Source of the DNA: Labia minor
Lineage: Eukaryota > Arthropoda > Insecta > Dermaptera > Spongiphoridae
Direction: 5' to 3'
Assembly: GCA_963082975.1 (NCBI GenBank)
Contig: OY720347.1
Span: 32,257,398-32,321,397, forward strand
DNA: 64,000 nucleotides
The notes under the pieces were generated by a model that worked only from the letters and a program-made list of their open reading frames with translations, was not told where the DNA came from and ran no database searches. A program made the position numbers and the translations under genes. Below, piece by piece: positions 12,655 through 24,714 of this stretch; the first letter of the stretch is position 1; each line of letters begins with the position of its first letter.

Positions 12655-12940
12655 TGTTGCATTTTTTTTAGATCTTAATAGCGAAAGGGGAGGTAATCGA
12701 ACGATAGCCGTCTATTTTTCAATATCGTCCAGCTCCTCTTTATCTGATTCTTATCTCCCTCCATAGGCTCCAACCCTCAATCTTTTTTAAGTATTTTTTT
12801 TTTCTATTTTAATATTTACTTTGAAGCGATAATATTTCTTCCGATTGTTTACCTAAGTTACCCCAGGGGTCATGCGTGTTAACCCAACAGTTCAGTCACT
12901 TAAAGACATTTACCGGCACCCCGCCTTCTTTTTAATGTCC
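12655..12940. promoter_or_regulatory. GC-elevated island
   Basis: Three moderately GC-rich patches: AGGGGAGGTAATCGAACGAT region (12687-12706), the CT-rich segment at 12728-12780, and ACCCCAGGGGTCATGCGTGT (12861-12880), which contains CCCCAGGGG. No frame. Candidate regulatory sequence by composition only. Confidence 0.22.
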
Positions 12941-13053
12941 TTTTTATTTCCTCCACCTATTTATTCAAACCTTCTTAAAGATGTATACTTATTTTAAATA
13001 TTTCATAAAATATATAAGTAAGATATTCTTCTTGATCATTTCACTTCTTTATA

Positions 13054-13523
13054 CATGGTGCCGGGATTTTTCAATAGGTGACGCCACTAGAAAATGAACA
13101 TGACTCATTTCGAGAGGCTCATCTGTCACTAGATTATGTATGAAACATCATGACATTTCGTCCATACGTTTACAAGCTACTTTCGCCTTCATAAGAAAAA
13201 TGGAAAATCGCGTCTTGATAAACTGTTGTACTCGAAGGAGCAGATGTGGGATAACATTCCTACAACCACTGCAATCATTGTGTTCACAAGTTTTTCCCAT
13301 TAAAAAATAATGTTTAATCAAGACGCGATATTCCTGTTTTTCCATTTTCTTATGAAGGCGAAATTAGCGTAACTCAAACGACTGTAGCTTGTAAACGAAT
13401 GGACGTAATGGCATGATACTTCATGGCATGATATTCTAGTGACAGATGAGCCTCTCAAAATGAGTCATGTTCATTTTCTAGTGGCATCACATATTGAAAA
13501 ATCCCGGCACTTTTCAGTCCATG
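13054..13523 (-). mobile_element. Foldback mariner derivative (two 5' ends head to head)
   Basis: A 470-bp element flanked by TA (13052-13053 and 13524-13525). It has long imperfect arms at 13054-13219 and 13317-13523 around a 97-base centre. The ends read CATGGTGCCGGGATTTTTCA (left) and CATGGACTGAAAAGTGCCGG (right, reverse complement); the right arm has a 9-base insertion. Each arm contains the start of a mariner transposase. On the minus strand from 13345 the frame opens MEKQEYRVLIKHYFLMGK, the typical mariner N-terminal helix. On the plus strand the left arm has a damaged equivalent opening MENRVLI (from 13200). The minus frame (13148-13345) reads out of one arm, through the centre and into the other. 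No catalytic domain is present, so it could move only if another transposase acted on its ends. Confidence 0.8.
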
Positions 13524-13525
13524 TA

Positions 13526-14612
13526 GTATATTTAAAATATATTATATTATATGTCATATATTATATTTAATAATCATAAAGACAAGAATAATAAACTAAA
13601 ATAAAATTATCCTTTATTTTTCATGTGTAAATGAAAATTCGATTAAAATTCAAGGAGATTAAAAAAAAAAAAAATTACTAAGTTCATTTAATAAAAAAAA
13701 ACATTCAAGGGTGGATCGTGATGTGAACCTCAGCCTCAGGCGTCAAATTTTTATATTTTAATATTTTTTTTTTCGTTATATTATTTAAAATATTAAAAAA
13801 TTGAAATTATTTTTATCGATAAAATATATTTTATGATATTTCTTAAATACAAAATATAACCGAACTATTATAAAACAATACCTCCCTTACTATCGTCGGA
13901 CGGTAAAAATATTAAATTAAAATTAATATTTTATCTTCTTTTTTAAATTAAATAAATGAATTTTAGAAAAAATGACTGAAAGACAAATTTTAAAAAACAA
14001 TTCTTTGTGTAAAAATAGATCAAGCCATGCATGAAAGGAAGAAAATACTATAATTTTTATTTATCTTCGAATAATATGAGATTATATAATCTAAGAAATT
14101 ATTTATATTCGGGATGGTACGTGACGCGAATGTATGAAGCAAACGAATGAAGAAAATTATATTTATATTTTCAATATAAAAGAAAGAATCTTAGAAGAAT
14201 CCACCGGAAAACATTAAATGAAGTAAATGATCTAAATTAGATTAATTTATATTTAAAAAAAATATTAATAATAATATTAGAATATTATTTTTTATCTAAA
14301 AATTAAACTTAAAAAGATAAATGACATTTTTTTTTTCATTTTATTAAAACAAATGCCCTTACTATTAAAGATATATATGTTATGTGTGTGTGCCACTAAG
14401 ACGTCAAACCGATTAACTTCGATTTTTAAAATTTTGCTAGAAATATGAAGTGAATAATGAACTACATAATCCTAATATTGCATACATACATTTTTCTGTA
14501 ATCAATTAAACTGAATTTTCTACAAGCTGTGAACTTTGAGCTTCATTTTCTCAGTTTCTTTAAATGTGGAGTTAATCGCTTTGGCTTCTGCGTGGCACAT
14601 ATATACCTATAT
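13526..14612. other. AT-rich stretch with a small family B fragment
   Basis: Contains the 35-bp end of a family B element (13871-13905, listed separately). Otherwise A/T-rich filler. Confidence 0.55.
13871..13905 (-). mobile_element. HINE-like family B fragment B5 (5' terminus only)
   Basis: AACAATACCTCCCTTACTAT followed by CGTCGGACGGTA matches the outer 35 bp of B1, B2 and B3, with one substitution in the subterminal repeat (GGACGG for GGTCGG). The rest of the element is missing. It is followed by AAAAAT, as other copies are followed by an A run on this strand. Confidence 0.75.
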
Positions 14613-14820
14613 CAGTGATTCCAAACCACTGTGCCGCGACATTATGAGGCTCTTAAACATTTCCGGCTTTTCTTCTAAATTTTTCCAATATGGTTCTAAA
14701 AAAAATGTAAACCGTTTTTGGGACCACTTTTTTCAATATGTATACTCTTACACTTATCTTTGCCTTAGTTTGCCGCCAAATTTTAAACCGTTAAAAGTGT
14801 GCCGCGGTAAAAAAAAGGTT
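14613..14820. mobile_element. hAT MITE fragment (left end intact)
   Basis: Starts with CAGTGATTCCAAACCACTGT, a hAT-type terminal sequence, followed by GCCGCGAC. Near the right edge GTGTGCCGCGGTAAAAAAAA mirrors the left subterminal sequence, but the right terminus runs into a (TA)n tract and is lost. The block AATATGGTTCTAAAAAAAAT (14688-14707) recurs in the hAT MITEs at 39397 and 47116. The 100-codon frame that crosses it is a by-product. Confidence 0.65.
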
Positions 14821-15481
14821 ATATATATATATCAATAAAAATATTAATTTAGAATAATTATATATATATATATATATATATTGTTTATATTTATTATTTT
14901 AAATTGTACTCAATATTTTACTTTCCAATGGGTTCAAATGTTGATACCATTACTCGTTTAAACTGAACTTTTGTAAATTGACATCATGAACAATGACTAT
15001 AAAAAAAAATTGTATATATATGTGAAAGCAAAAAGTCATTTAAAATCTAATTTGTAATGAATTATATTATTCCATAAAACTATAAGAAATATACTTGCAA
15101 TAAAATAAAAACTGGTCTCAAGTGACCAACAAGGCTCTATATGGAAGTAATTTGAATAACAAAATTTATTATGAGACCACACCTACATTTATGCAGTTCG
15201 AGATCTCAATAGGCCATTGTTTCTAGAAAAATAGCCTAAAGAGTAATCTAGACTCATTTTGACAAAAATATATTGATAAACTTTTAATAAATTAAAAATT
15301 TTGACATAGCAACTATAATATATCTGCATTTCTTTTTTTCTTTCTTTTTCTATTTCAAATTTTGTATTCCCGGACATATTTTAAACGTAGGAATTGATAA
15401 ATGCAAATTTATTAAGAAGATCTAGGATCTCCAACTTCATTTTATATGTAAACTTCTAGATTGATATTAGAGATTAAAGCA

Positions 15482-15518
<37 letters not shown>

Positions 15519-15740
15519 GTTGAAAGGAAAACGTTTGACATATATTTTCGTTTATATGGAGATGATTATGTAAAAATGTTTGGAGTATAGCCGGATACGT
15601 TGAAAATAGGTCCTAAGATGGTCCGATAGAAAAAAAAGTATTCGTGAACGTAGTTTTGATTTACAACCGGCGAGCATGAGTGGCGACTGTATCTACTAAA
15701 GTAAATAAATAATTTAATAAATTTTAATAAAATATCACGC
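14821..15740. other. AT-rich stretch with TA microsatellites
   Basis: TA tracts at 14859-14881 and 15485-15515. The frame at 15189-15377 (-) has no domain. Nothing else. Confidence 0.5.
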
Positions 15741-15744
15741 GTGG

Positions 15745-15935
15745 TCCATTAAATAAATTGCTGGACCCGTGGTTGGTTTATGAGCGAGGCGATGAATGAG
15801 GCGCCCCGCTGTGGTGGCTACGCAGCCAGGCCCATTGACGGCCGCTCCATTCACGGCCACCCCCACTAATTAATCACTCCAACGGACCCCTCAACCATTC
15901 AGATGCCACCCCTGAAAAATCATCCGGATATCTTA
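15745..15935. promoter_or_regulatory. GC-elevated island with homeodomain-like sites
   Basis: Contains GAGGCGCCCCGC (15798-15809), GGCCGCTCCATTCACGGCCA (15839-15858) and ACTAATTAATCACTCC (15866-15881), the last including paired TAAT/ATTA cores. It is bounded on both sides by AT-rich DNA and has no long frame. Candidate enhancer or promoter-proximal element by composition and motif content. Confidence 0.33.
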
Positions 15936-16672
15936 ATAAGAGATTAATTAACACAAAGCAACCCTGAAACCAAGAAAAATATACGGATAAACCGAAAAGA
16001 AAAGTTTTGAAGAAGTTTTCTTAAAAGATTATATACCTGGAGAATAGGAAATAAACCAAAGAATAATTTAGAAATGGATAAATTATTTACTTTTGCTATA
16101 ATCTCAATAATTAAATATTATATATAAAGAAATTTTTTTTATTCTATCTCAATTTCATTTATTTTAATTATTTTCTAATATTTTGTTGAACCTTTATTTA
16201 TATTTTTTTTATTTTTTGCTACAAAAATTTACAATATTAAGAGATGTTTTGAATTATTGAACATTAATTCAATATTTAAATATATAATAATTAAATATAA
16301 TTGAGATAGGTTTTTTAAATTCATTTAAATTATTAATAGAAAGGATATATAATAAGAATAATAACAAAATGAATATATGAGATTATTTTAGTATATATGT
16401 GATGCCCCTTTACAGTCTCCAATACAAATTTATTTAAAAATTTTATAAAATAATTAATTTTTAATCAAATACTTAGGCTTTTATATCCAATTATTATTAT
16501 TAATATAAACACAATTATTTTTTCTTTGTATAATTTTTCTCTTTGTTTATTTTTTTTTTTTAATTTTAAATGGATTAATTTGATTTTTAGAATTTTTCTT
16601 ATTTATATGAATCATTACAATAAATTAATTCTACTGTAATCACTAGAATTTTACTATCATTCTCTTATTATA

Positions 16673-16708
<36 letters not shown>

Positions 16709-17630
16709 TATTTAATATTGTGTTTAAGGTCTACTCCAAAAATTTGTTTTATTAATTCGAGGGGCATTTTTTAAGTATTTTATTAAATTATTCGGTTGGA
16801 CTTCTGTATTGTTATATATTTATATATAAATTATCATAGTAATAGCTTCTTAATATATATATATATATATGTTCTTTTTTAGAATGTTTTGATGTAAGAT
16901 TATCGAATTTGGAAGTGAAACATATTTATTTCGATACTTTCTGTTTTGCGAAATATCATCTCTCTCATCATTGCATTTTAAAATAATTATTCCTTCATCC
17001 ATGTGGTATTTTGTATTTGAATGTTTTACGCTTAGGACACCACAACATCTCTCTCGTCTTGTTCTGTTGAAATTTAGATATCGCTCCTGAGACGGGACAT
17101 AAATTCTTGAAATAGCTTCTTAATATATATATATATATATATATTATTAGGGAAAATTTGCATGCAAATATATTCTTAAAAAAGAATTAAAAATGAAATT
17201 AGATTCGAAATAAATATCGATTAATGCAATTGATGTAAGAAAAGAAAAAACCTGGATCATAAATAAGTTTTTTTAATTTTTAATAATTTAATATAATATA
17301 GTTAAATGTTTGCAAATTAACAAATATAAATATTAAATATGCTTGTTTTAAATTCGGTTTGTAAACATTGACGTTAGCATCCCGCGATGCTGTTTATTAA
17401 ATAATCCTTTATTTATGATAGACCTGGCTAATTTTTATGACCTGTGCATTCATTCAGAGTCATTTTTGCAACCAACTCTGTTAAAACTTTTTCTTAATAT
17501 TTATTTATTTTATTTTTTATTTATTTATTTATTTTGATTTCTATTTTTTTTATTTATTTATTTTATTTTTGTTTTTGTTTTGAAAAAAAATGAAATAATG
17601 TCTCGTGTGAATTATAAATCGTATATCCGG
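15936..17630. other. AT-rich stretch with TA microsatellites and a small duplication
   Basis: (TA)n tracts at 16675-16702, 16852-16870 and 17121-17143. AATAGCTTCTTAATATATAT occurs twice (about 16840-16860 and 17110-17130), a small local duplication around the tract. No genes. Confidence 0.55.
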
Positions 17631-17634
17631 CTCT

Positions 17635-17805
17635 CGTATATTTCCCCGACGACAGATTCAAGATTTCATTGAGTCATTATTCACCCGAGGCGAGCGAGCA
17701 GCTTTGTTTTGACTCGAGGTCGGGCGTCTTGACCCCGGGGGCCCCGCCGGTCACTCCCCAGCTCCTGGATTCATCATCATTCCTCTGTGCCCTTCAAATA
17801 CACTC
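17635..17805. promoter_or_regulatory. GC-rich island
   Basis: Includes CCCGAGGCGAGCGAGCAGCT (17683-17702) and GACCCCGGGGGCCCCGCCGG (17731-17750) within 170 bp, flanked by AT-rich DNA. No frame. CpG-rich candidate regulatory element. Confidence 0.3.
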
Positions 17806-18051
17806 ATAATATATATTTTTCATAATTTTCACTCAACAAATGAAACCCAAATATTTATTCTTTTTTTTTATATATATACCTTAAGAGTAGTCATAAATTA
17901 TACACTTTGACGTTTCACCTTAAATACCATTCATTTTTTTTTATTTTAATAATTTTATAATATAAGTTGAATCCAAATAAAACTTCTTAGATGTATTTAT
18001 AATACAAATTTTATTATTTATAAAATATTATTATTTAATTATATGTTTTTT

Positions 18052-18162
18052 ACTATCTCGCCAGAGATAGTATTGCGATCACGAAAATTTTCGATGTTGA
18101 GATTTTGTTGTTTTTATACGTTTTGAAGGTTCCTGAATCATTTTCACTAAGGTTGAGAAAAA

Positions 18163-18239
<77 letters not shown>

Positions 18240-18694
18240 AGACAAGATTACGCAAAAACGGTTTGAGCTAGAATGATGCAATTTGGTACATGAGCATTAT
18301 TCAAAATTCATAGTTTTCTATCAACTTTTGAGAAATGTAGCTCAACCGGAAGAGGGTCATTACCTACAACGTTTTGATTTTTTTTCCTCTAAAGTGACCG
18401 TAAAAATAAAGATATATGTTTGATAATTTTTCACATGATTAATAATTGTATAAAACTGCTATATATAGAATTTCAGCTTGATTGAATCGCTGAAAGTACC
18501 AGAATTAATTTTTTAACACTGCAAATCTCACGCGCCAACACGTGCCATGGTGCCATCAATAAAAAACCAAACATGCGCTGGTTTAATATTTATTATTTAT
18601 AATTTATAATTAATTAAATTTAATTTAAATATAATATATTATGTTATTTAATCCAATTCTCAAATTGCGAGATAGTCGAGTGGAGACACTCCAG
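18052..18694 (+). mobile_element. HINE-like element, family A copy A3 (best copy)
   Basis: The most complete family A copy, 643 bp. The 5' end follows a T run and opens with ACTATCTCGCCAGAGATAGT, a perfect 8-bp stem with loop GCCA. The centre is (TG)n at about 18167-18223 grading into (TATG)n to 18240. Next comes the block CAAAAACGGTTTGAGCTAGA. At the 3' end GCGAGATAGT (18667-18676) is the exact reverse complement of the first ten bases. The stem-loop GAGTGGAGACACTC, then CAG and a T-rich flank, follow one base later. No protein is encoded. Subterminal inverted repeats, a microsatellite core and a 3' stem-loop are the plan of Helentron-associated elements such as DINE-1; movement would need an autonomous Helentron, which I do not see here. 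Confidence 0.85.
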
Positions 18695-19050
18695 CTTATT
18701 TTTATTTATTTTTTTTATTGAAAATATATTATTTATTTATATAGAAATTAAATAAAATTAAATACTTATTAATAAATTTATAAATATATATTAATATATA
18801 TTTTGAATAGGAATTTATCATTTTTAAATCTTCTGAATTTATTTATTTATTTATTGTTATTTTTTGTTTTTATAAATATCTTAAAAACATTATACATTTG
18901 TTTATTTTCTTTTGGTTTATCAATTGTGAAATACGAATTAATAAACCTTCCATAAATTATTTATTTACCTCATTAAATTTCCATATATTATTTTATATTG
19001 TTCGTAATATAATTTTCAAATTTGATTGGAATAATTATTGGTCTATTTGC
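18695..19050. other. AT-rich non-coding stretch
   Basis: TTTA-type filler; nothing seen. Confidence 0.5.
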
Positions 19051-19059
19051 GTAAATTTC

Positions 19060-20280
19060 ATAGGATAGTTCATTCTATCTATTTGCGAGTATTGCAATAA
19101 TAAGGTTATAACGCAAACGAGTTTAACAATCTGAACATAATGGTTTAATATAATGGCTAAATAGAGTTTGATCCCGCCTTGTTAATATACTACGACAATA
19201 ACCGTTCTATGCAAAACAATGGGACATGCAAATACTATTCACTTAGAGGAGAGCTATTATAACCGAGTATGTATTGCGTGGCTGTGTATCAAAGGTGGGT
19301 ACAACTCAGCGAGGGTTGCAGTTAATTGAAACACCTCCAGGCCTCAAATTATGATAAATGCTACAATTCAATATTCAATATAAGCGCATACGTTTGATCC
19401 ACGAGTTAACCTTGTTTGAATATATCTATTTCAAGACTTATAGTCCTGTAGTTATTAAGTCTATCAAATAATATTCACTTTTAGATCAGATATGAATGAT
19501 ATGAATAGATAGACAGTCCATCGACAGACACCTGATGTTTTCTCGACCTCGACTTGACCAAATTACAAGTTATGCTAATTTCTAACTAAATACCAACAGC
19601 CCGAGCAATAGACAACAACCTCTCTCTTCCCATAACCCCTTCCCTACCCCATTAATAACTAACGCATGCTAATTTGTACGAGTCAAGGTGGAATGAAGTA
19701 TATTTTCGATTAATTTATTATATCACTCGAATGACGTTTAAATTCTTCCATTGTAAGATAACTCAGTTGAATTATGGCTAATGGTGCAACTTAAAAAGTT
19801 TCTACTGGGAGATAAGCTGATGCTGTTTCACATCACATATATCCGTAATTTCACAAATATAAGATAAATATAAACGAATGGAGTTGGAGAAAAACATATG
19901 TTCTTTAGTGCACGCAACCATTTACATTCTCGTTGGAAGATATTGCATAGGTTTCCATCGATTAAAGACATCAACATGGTGCCAAGTGTATTCCCCATCC
20001 GCTTGTTGATGTTCTCCCTCATCTTAAACAATATATCCGCTTATTGTATGAGTGAGTGCTACCAGTTTGGAACATGGCCCGTGAACATAATGCATCATTT
20101 TCATTTGGCGATTAGATCCAGGAACAAGGGCTCCTCGTGTAGATGCAGTATTACCCGCTAGCGATATACAGCTGTAACGCTAATCTCCAAGGAACGTCGA
20201 GCATCTTGCCTTGTACCCTCACTTTTCTAAGTAATACTCTAATAGAGATGTACTTACATGGGGAATCATGTAAAAAATTA
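19060..20280. promoter_or_regulatory. Broad region of balanced composition, candidate enhancers
   Basis: About 1.2 kb with fewer homopolymers than its flanks. It includes the octamer ATGCAAAT (19226-19233), ATCAAAGGTGGG (19288-19299, a TCF/LEF-like core) and several TAATTG cores. Frames at 19828-20031 (-) and 19898-20161 (+) overlap on opposite strands and show no domain, so I do not call either as a gene. An undetected exon remains possible near 19880-20170. Confidence 0.28.
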
Positions 20281-20429
20281 GTTCCAATTAATGGAATATC
20301 CAGATTCATGTTTTCATAAAAGAAAAAAAATATATATTATTATTATTAATGTGTCATACAACCGATCGAACAAGATAGACGATACTGAATTCTCGCTAAT
20401 CTCTAATCTCAGGTTGATATTAAGTGAAA

Positions 20430-20720
20430 CTCTTTTATTTGTGTCGCGGGCAAATTATAGGTTTCCCGAGGTTTTCGAACAGGTTTTGGAACGTTCGTGC
20501 ATTCAAATGTGCGTGAGCCTGGATGGGACAGGTGCCACGACAACGCCTTGCCGTTTGCGCACGTTTTTATTTCATTTTTAAAATCGAACTTTAAAAAAAT
20601 GATTTTTAACCAGTCCAAAAGACTTTGTCAGAGGTACCCAGTGACCATGTAGAAGAGAGAAGAGGAGATATGCATCCGCCGAGGTGCCAAATTGGCAAGA
20701 AATCAAAACGGAATCCATTT
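20430..20720. promoter_or_regulatory. GC-elevated island
   Basis: CpG-bearing block around GTGTCGCGGG (20440-20449), GTGCGTGAGCCTGGATGGGA (20510-20529) and CATCCGCCGAGGTGCCAAAT (20673-20692). Overlapping frames on both strands (20291-20581 +, 20409-20618 -) have no recognisable domain. Regulatory sequence is more likely than coding, but a short exon cannot be excluded. Confidence 0.25.
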
Positions 20721-21069
20721 TTAAGGAAATTTATTACCTCGACATCTCAAGTTTACGTTAATTCGTTAATTTATTAAAAAAATCCCAATTTAATTTAATA
20801 TTTTTAAATGATTTGACACATTTCTCTATGGATACAAATAAATATTTAATAAATATGACCAGCTGTCTGGCAAATGAATTCAAAAGAAATTATTTAATTT
20901 CAACGATTAAAAAAACATACTTGCAGTAGTAAAACAAATGAGCTCTTATTATGCTGGCTTAGAGTAATTAATAAAATTATTTTTTTTTTTAACCAGCTGA
21001 AAGTTGACATGTGTCATAAATAATTGATAAACATTTATCTAAAAAACGAACTTCACCAAAATATTTATG

Positions 21070-21300
21070 TAGTAATGGCGAATAGCCCCTGGCAGGCAAT
21101 TACATATTAAAATATGCCCACTTGAGACGTTGGAGGTGAGCTAAGAGCGATATCTTCATCTAACGAAAGGGACAGTTATCGTCCTCAGTGGTCGTAGGTG
21201 AATCCTTTGCGTGCGTGCACGAACTCTTTACCTGGGGCCTTAGCGTGTGAACAAGATGGCGCCTCTCTACAAACAGCTGCTTTTAGAAGATTTTTCTCTC
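21070..21300. promoter_or_regulatory. Island with YY1/Pho-like and E-box sites
   Basis: Contains AACAAGATGGCGCC (21249-21262), which matches the YY1/Pleiohomeotic core AAGATGGC, then CAGCTG (21274-21279), plus GCGTGCGTGCACGAACTC (21210-21227). Flanked by AT-rich DNA, with no frame. Candidate regulatory element; no conservation data. Confidence 0.35.
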
Positions 21301-22168
21301 CCGTTTTCATATATTTATTACTACTACATTATTATACCTTATTTAAAAGAGTAAATTAAATTGTGTAAACTATAAATCTAACGAGGTGTTCTAACTGTTT
21401 TTTTTTTTTAATTTTTATTTTATATTAATATTTATTTATCGGATCTATTAATTATATTGAAATTTGCAATTATACAAAACTATCTCTAGGTATATATATT
21501 TTTTCCAAAGAATATTTTTTTTTATTTAATTTTGATCTCGTATATAACATAAAGTTTTTATTAGTATATATATATATATATATAAGAGATATTTAAAAAA
21601 TAATAATTCTTATTATTTAAAGTTTATTTACAAAAAAAAACGATTATCAAACGACCGTTGGATCAACCAAGCATGCAATGAGTAAAAAATATAAGATCAA
21701 TTGACAAACAAGTGATGTTTTAGGAGAAAGGATCAAAATAGAAAGATTAGCGTGTGATAATAATATAATATCATAGAGATAGAATCAAGTCTCTAGTATT
21801 TAATTTTGAACCTAAAAACGATTCAATGGAACATCAAGATAAGAAAAGTTAACTTCTGATAAGGCAATTAATCTCATTAATAATAATGATTCGTATAATC
21901 GTTATATGATTGATAAATAAAAATAAAAAAATTTTTGATAAAATTGTTTTTCAGGATCTTAGTTACTTTTCACAATTATTTGATTAAACTATCATTTATT
22001 ATTAAATTATAAAGTTTTGTCAATTTTTGACTCATTCACTAGTTCAGATTTTACCATTTTTATTTTTTGTTTTTATTATGCCAGAATATTTAACCTTTTG
22101 TATATTTATAATCCCTAAACACATGAAGATTTGAACATAATTTCTAATTTGCGATTAACTACATTATA
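21301..22168. other. AT-rich non-coding stretch
   Basis: T runs and a short (TA)n tract at 21565-21584. Nothing else. Confidence 0.5.
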
Positions 22169-22712
22169 CATTGTGACAAAAAAGTTTCCAGAATTTCTAA
22201 ATAAAACGCAAAATAGTTAATCTACTTCCATATTTATTTTGTCTCCTTCAAAATATGCCCCTTCTGAAGCAATACACATATGCCAACTCTTATTTCAATC
22301 TTCGAAACATTTTTTATAGGCGTTGGCCGGGATGGCGTTCAGCTCTCTTGTCGCATTCTGTTTTATGGTCGATATGGAGTCAAAACGGGTTCCTCGGAAT
22401 GGCAATTTTAGTTTTGGCAAGAGGAAAAAGTCACACGGGGCCAGATCTGGACTGTACGGTGCCTGTTCGATGGTATTTATCGAGTGTTTTGCCTTAAATG
22501 CGTTCAGAATCGTGGCTTGATGAGATGGCGCGTTATTGTCGTGCAAAATCCACGAATTGTCTGCCCACAATTCCGGCTGAACACGATGGACCCGATCACG
22601 CAAAGGCCTCAAAACAGTCACATAATACTGCTTATTGACCGTTTGTCCCTCTGGAACGTATTCATGAACGAATATCGACAAAAACAAAATTCCCGAAACT
22701 TTTTTGTCTCAA
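22169..22712 (-). mobile_element. Internally deleted mariner element
   Basis: About 544 bp flanked by TA dinucleotides, with inverted ends that share TTGTGACAAAAAAGTTTC (left) and TTGAGACAAAAAAGTTTC (right, reverse complement). Full mariners are usually near 1.3 kb, so more than half, including the N-terminal DNA-binding region, is missing. It contains the C-terminal transposase remnant described in the next entry. Confidence 0.85.
22295..22687 (-). pseudogene. Mariner transposase remnant (C-terminal catalytic part)
   Basis: 130 codons. In order: an EGQTVNKQYY segment, the LRPLRDRVHRVQPELW stretch, the second catalytic region WILHDNNAPSH, and the third, APYSPDLAPCDFFLLPKLK, followed by RGTRFDSI. 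These are hallmark mariner motifs. The first catalytic aspartate (FFD region) lies upstream of the surviving part. The spacing between the second and third aspartates is 35 residues, not the usual 34: the sequence has HDNNAP where related mariners have HHDNAP, so the aspartate appears displaced. After KKCFED the frame stops. The expected ending (ASEGAYFEGDK) continues in another frame near 22255-22300, which shows a frameshift. Inactive. Confidence 0.88.
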
Positions 22713-22713
22713 T

Positions 22714-23330
22714 ATCTATATATAAGATAATCGTTTTTAGACTTATAATTTTGAGCAATTTTTACAATATAGATTATATATATATACTTAATTATAGTCC
22801 TTACTTACTAATATTTTTCAGGAAACTAACTTCAACTTGAACATACATTTTGTTCAGTTTTAATTATTATAAGGAAGAAATTCGGACATGGTATTAAAAA
22901 TACCTGTTTTTCAATTATTTGTTATATACAAATAGTCATATTAATATATTGTAGTAATAAGTAGATTTTATTTACTAATTACTAAGCTACCAATAGGCTT
23001 TTTTATTTAATTAGTATTTTAGCACTTAGTCACGCTCTTGTTTCACTAATAAACTTTATATATGATAGATTGAAAAAATGTAACTTTTTATTTGATTTAG
23101 AATAAATTATCAAATGTATCGATCACATTTTTAAGATTTATTTTTATTTTCAATATTTAAACTTTCTTTAAGTATTAAATTTTTTAAAAAAATCTTCCCT
23201 CCGAATACTGAGGAGGATCGTCTAAGACCATTCTTAAACCTATTCATGCAAATGATGTGATATAATTCTTTCACATAAAAATTTTCTCTTTTCTTTATTT
23301 AAAAAAAAACATTTCAATCAAAGATAGAGA
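22714..23330. other. AT-rich non-coding stretch
   Basis: Filler; the plus frame 22484-22840 is the antisense shadow of the mariner remnant plus random extension. A small GC patch CCGAATACTGAGGAGGATCG lies at 23201-23220. Confidence 0.5.
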
Positions 23331-23334
23331 AGAT

Positions 23335-23545
23335 GGTTTAATTGAAAATGGAGCAGCCTGAATAGGGCTGGTCCTCCATGCATTCGACCTATTTGTTCGT
23401 GTTGTCCTCCACCTACAGAGCTTAGCGTTGAAATATTTCTTTCTTAAGGTATTAACTAATAGCCTCTTACGAAAGGATATAGCATCCCATCACGCAACAT
23501 TCATGTGCTTGCGTGTTCCTCTCGTGCTCTGCTCCACGTTCATAT
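23335..23545. promoter_or_regulatory. GC-elevated island
   Basis: Contains GGGCTGGTCCTCCATGCATT (23365-23384) and GTTGTCCTCCACCTACAGAG (23401-23420). GCTGGTCCTCC also occurs in the island at 51621 and GCTGGTCCT at 32165. No credible frame. Candidate regulatory element. Confidence 0.27.
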
Positions 23546-24714
23546 TTAATTATTTATTTATTTATTTTTATTTTATTTTTTTCATTTTTTTTTATTATAT
23601 ATTAATTCCATACTGGGCTGTTATTTTCTGTCAATATATGTATATTTTAATTTATTATAATAAGTTTGCTAAATCGTAATTCAATAATTCATACTTATTA
23701 GAATTTGCAATTTCTGAAACTTGTGCAAGGGGCTCAGTAACCTATCATTTACATAAACTATTTAATATTTATTGAAATAACATTGAAAACCTCCCAGAAA
23801 CAAAAACCGTTTCTAACGTACAAACCTTTTCTATTATTATCTTCACTAAGCTATAATTTGGAAAATATTTTATTTTCATTCCTTTCATGTTTACTCTATC
23901 GTGGTTCTTAATATAATATATCAATTATCTCACCATCGTTATTTGTTAAACTCACTGTATATATTATGTAGGTATGAATACTTATTTAATACTTAAACTT
24001 ACTTAATACTTAATAGTATAATACTTTTTGAAAATAGTGTTAATTTAACAATAAGAATTAATTATTATATTATATTTAGAATAATTTATTATAATCTCGT
24101 AGATAAATTAACAAGTTCGTTTATAGAATTATGATCCAGCTAATAGGCTAGTGACTTTATTTAAAATAATTTTGTCGTTTTTTTTAATTTAAATAAAATT
24201 AATAAAAATATATATTTTTCAATCTTTTCTCTTTTTGATAATTTTAATAATCTCTCTTTTTTAAAAAAAAATGTAAAGTTTTCATTTTAAAAAAAAAAAA
24301 TTTTTTAGCCCCTTCCATCTAAATATAAAGTAATGAATTATTTTTTTTTTATTGTGTTGATCTTTGTGGAAAATATATTATTAATATTTTTTCATAACAA
24401 TATCTACATATCATTTTATTTTGTTTTATAAACTTGTTATTAGAGTAAAAAGAAATTTGTTTAATTTAATATACTATATATATATGTATGTATCAGCCCG
24501 TAAACCAATTGGCAGATATTATATATATATAATAAATAAATGTATTTATTTACAAAGATGATGAATTCAATTATTTAAAAAATTAATTAATCAAAATACT
24601 GGTATACACATATCTTTGAAAAAAAAATTATTTATTTATTTATTTATTGTAATCATATTTAATATATTAATAGAAGACATTTTTAAATAATTCTCACAAC
24701 ACTTTCTTCTATTT
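23546..24714. other. AT-rich non-coding stretch
   Basis: Long A and T runs (for example 24290-24306) and TA-rich filler. Nothing supportable. Confidence 0.5.

Noticed and set aside
18052..18694. Family A as a SINE or LTR
   Set aside because: No pol III boxes, poly(A) or long terminal repeats; inverted subterminal repeats and a 3' stem-loop fit a Helentron-type element better.
22255..22840. Plus frames of 65-118 codons
   Set aside because: Shadows of the minus-strand mariner transposase remnant.
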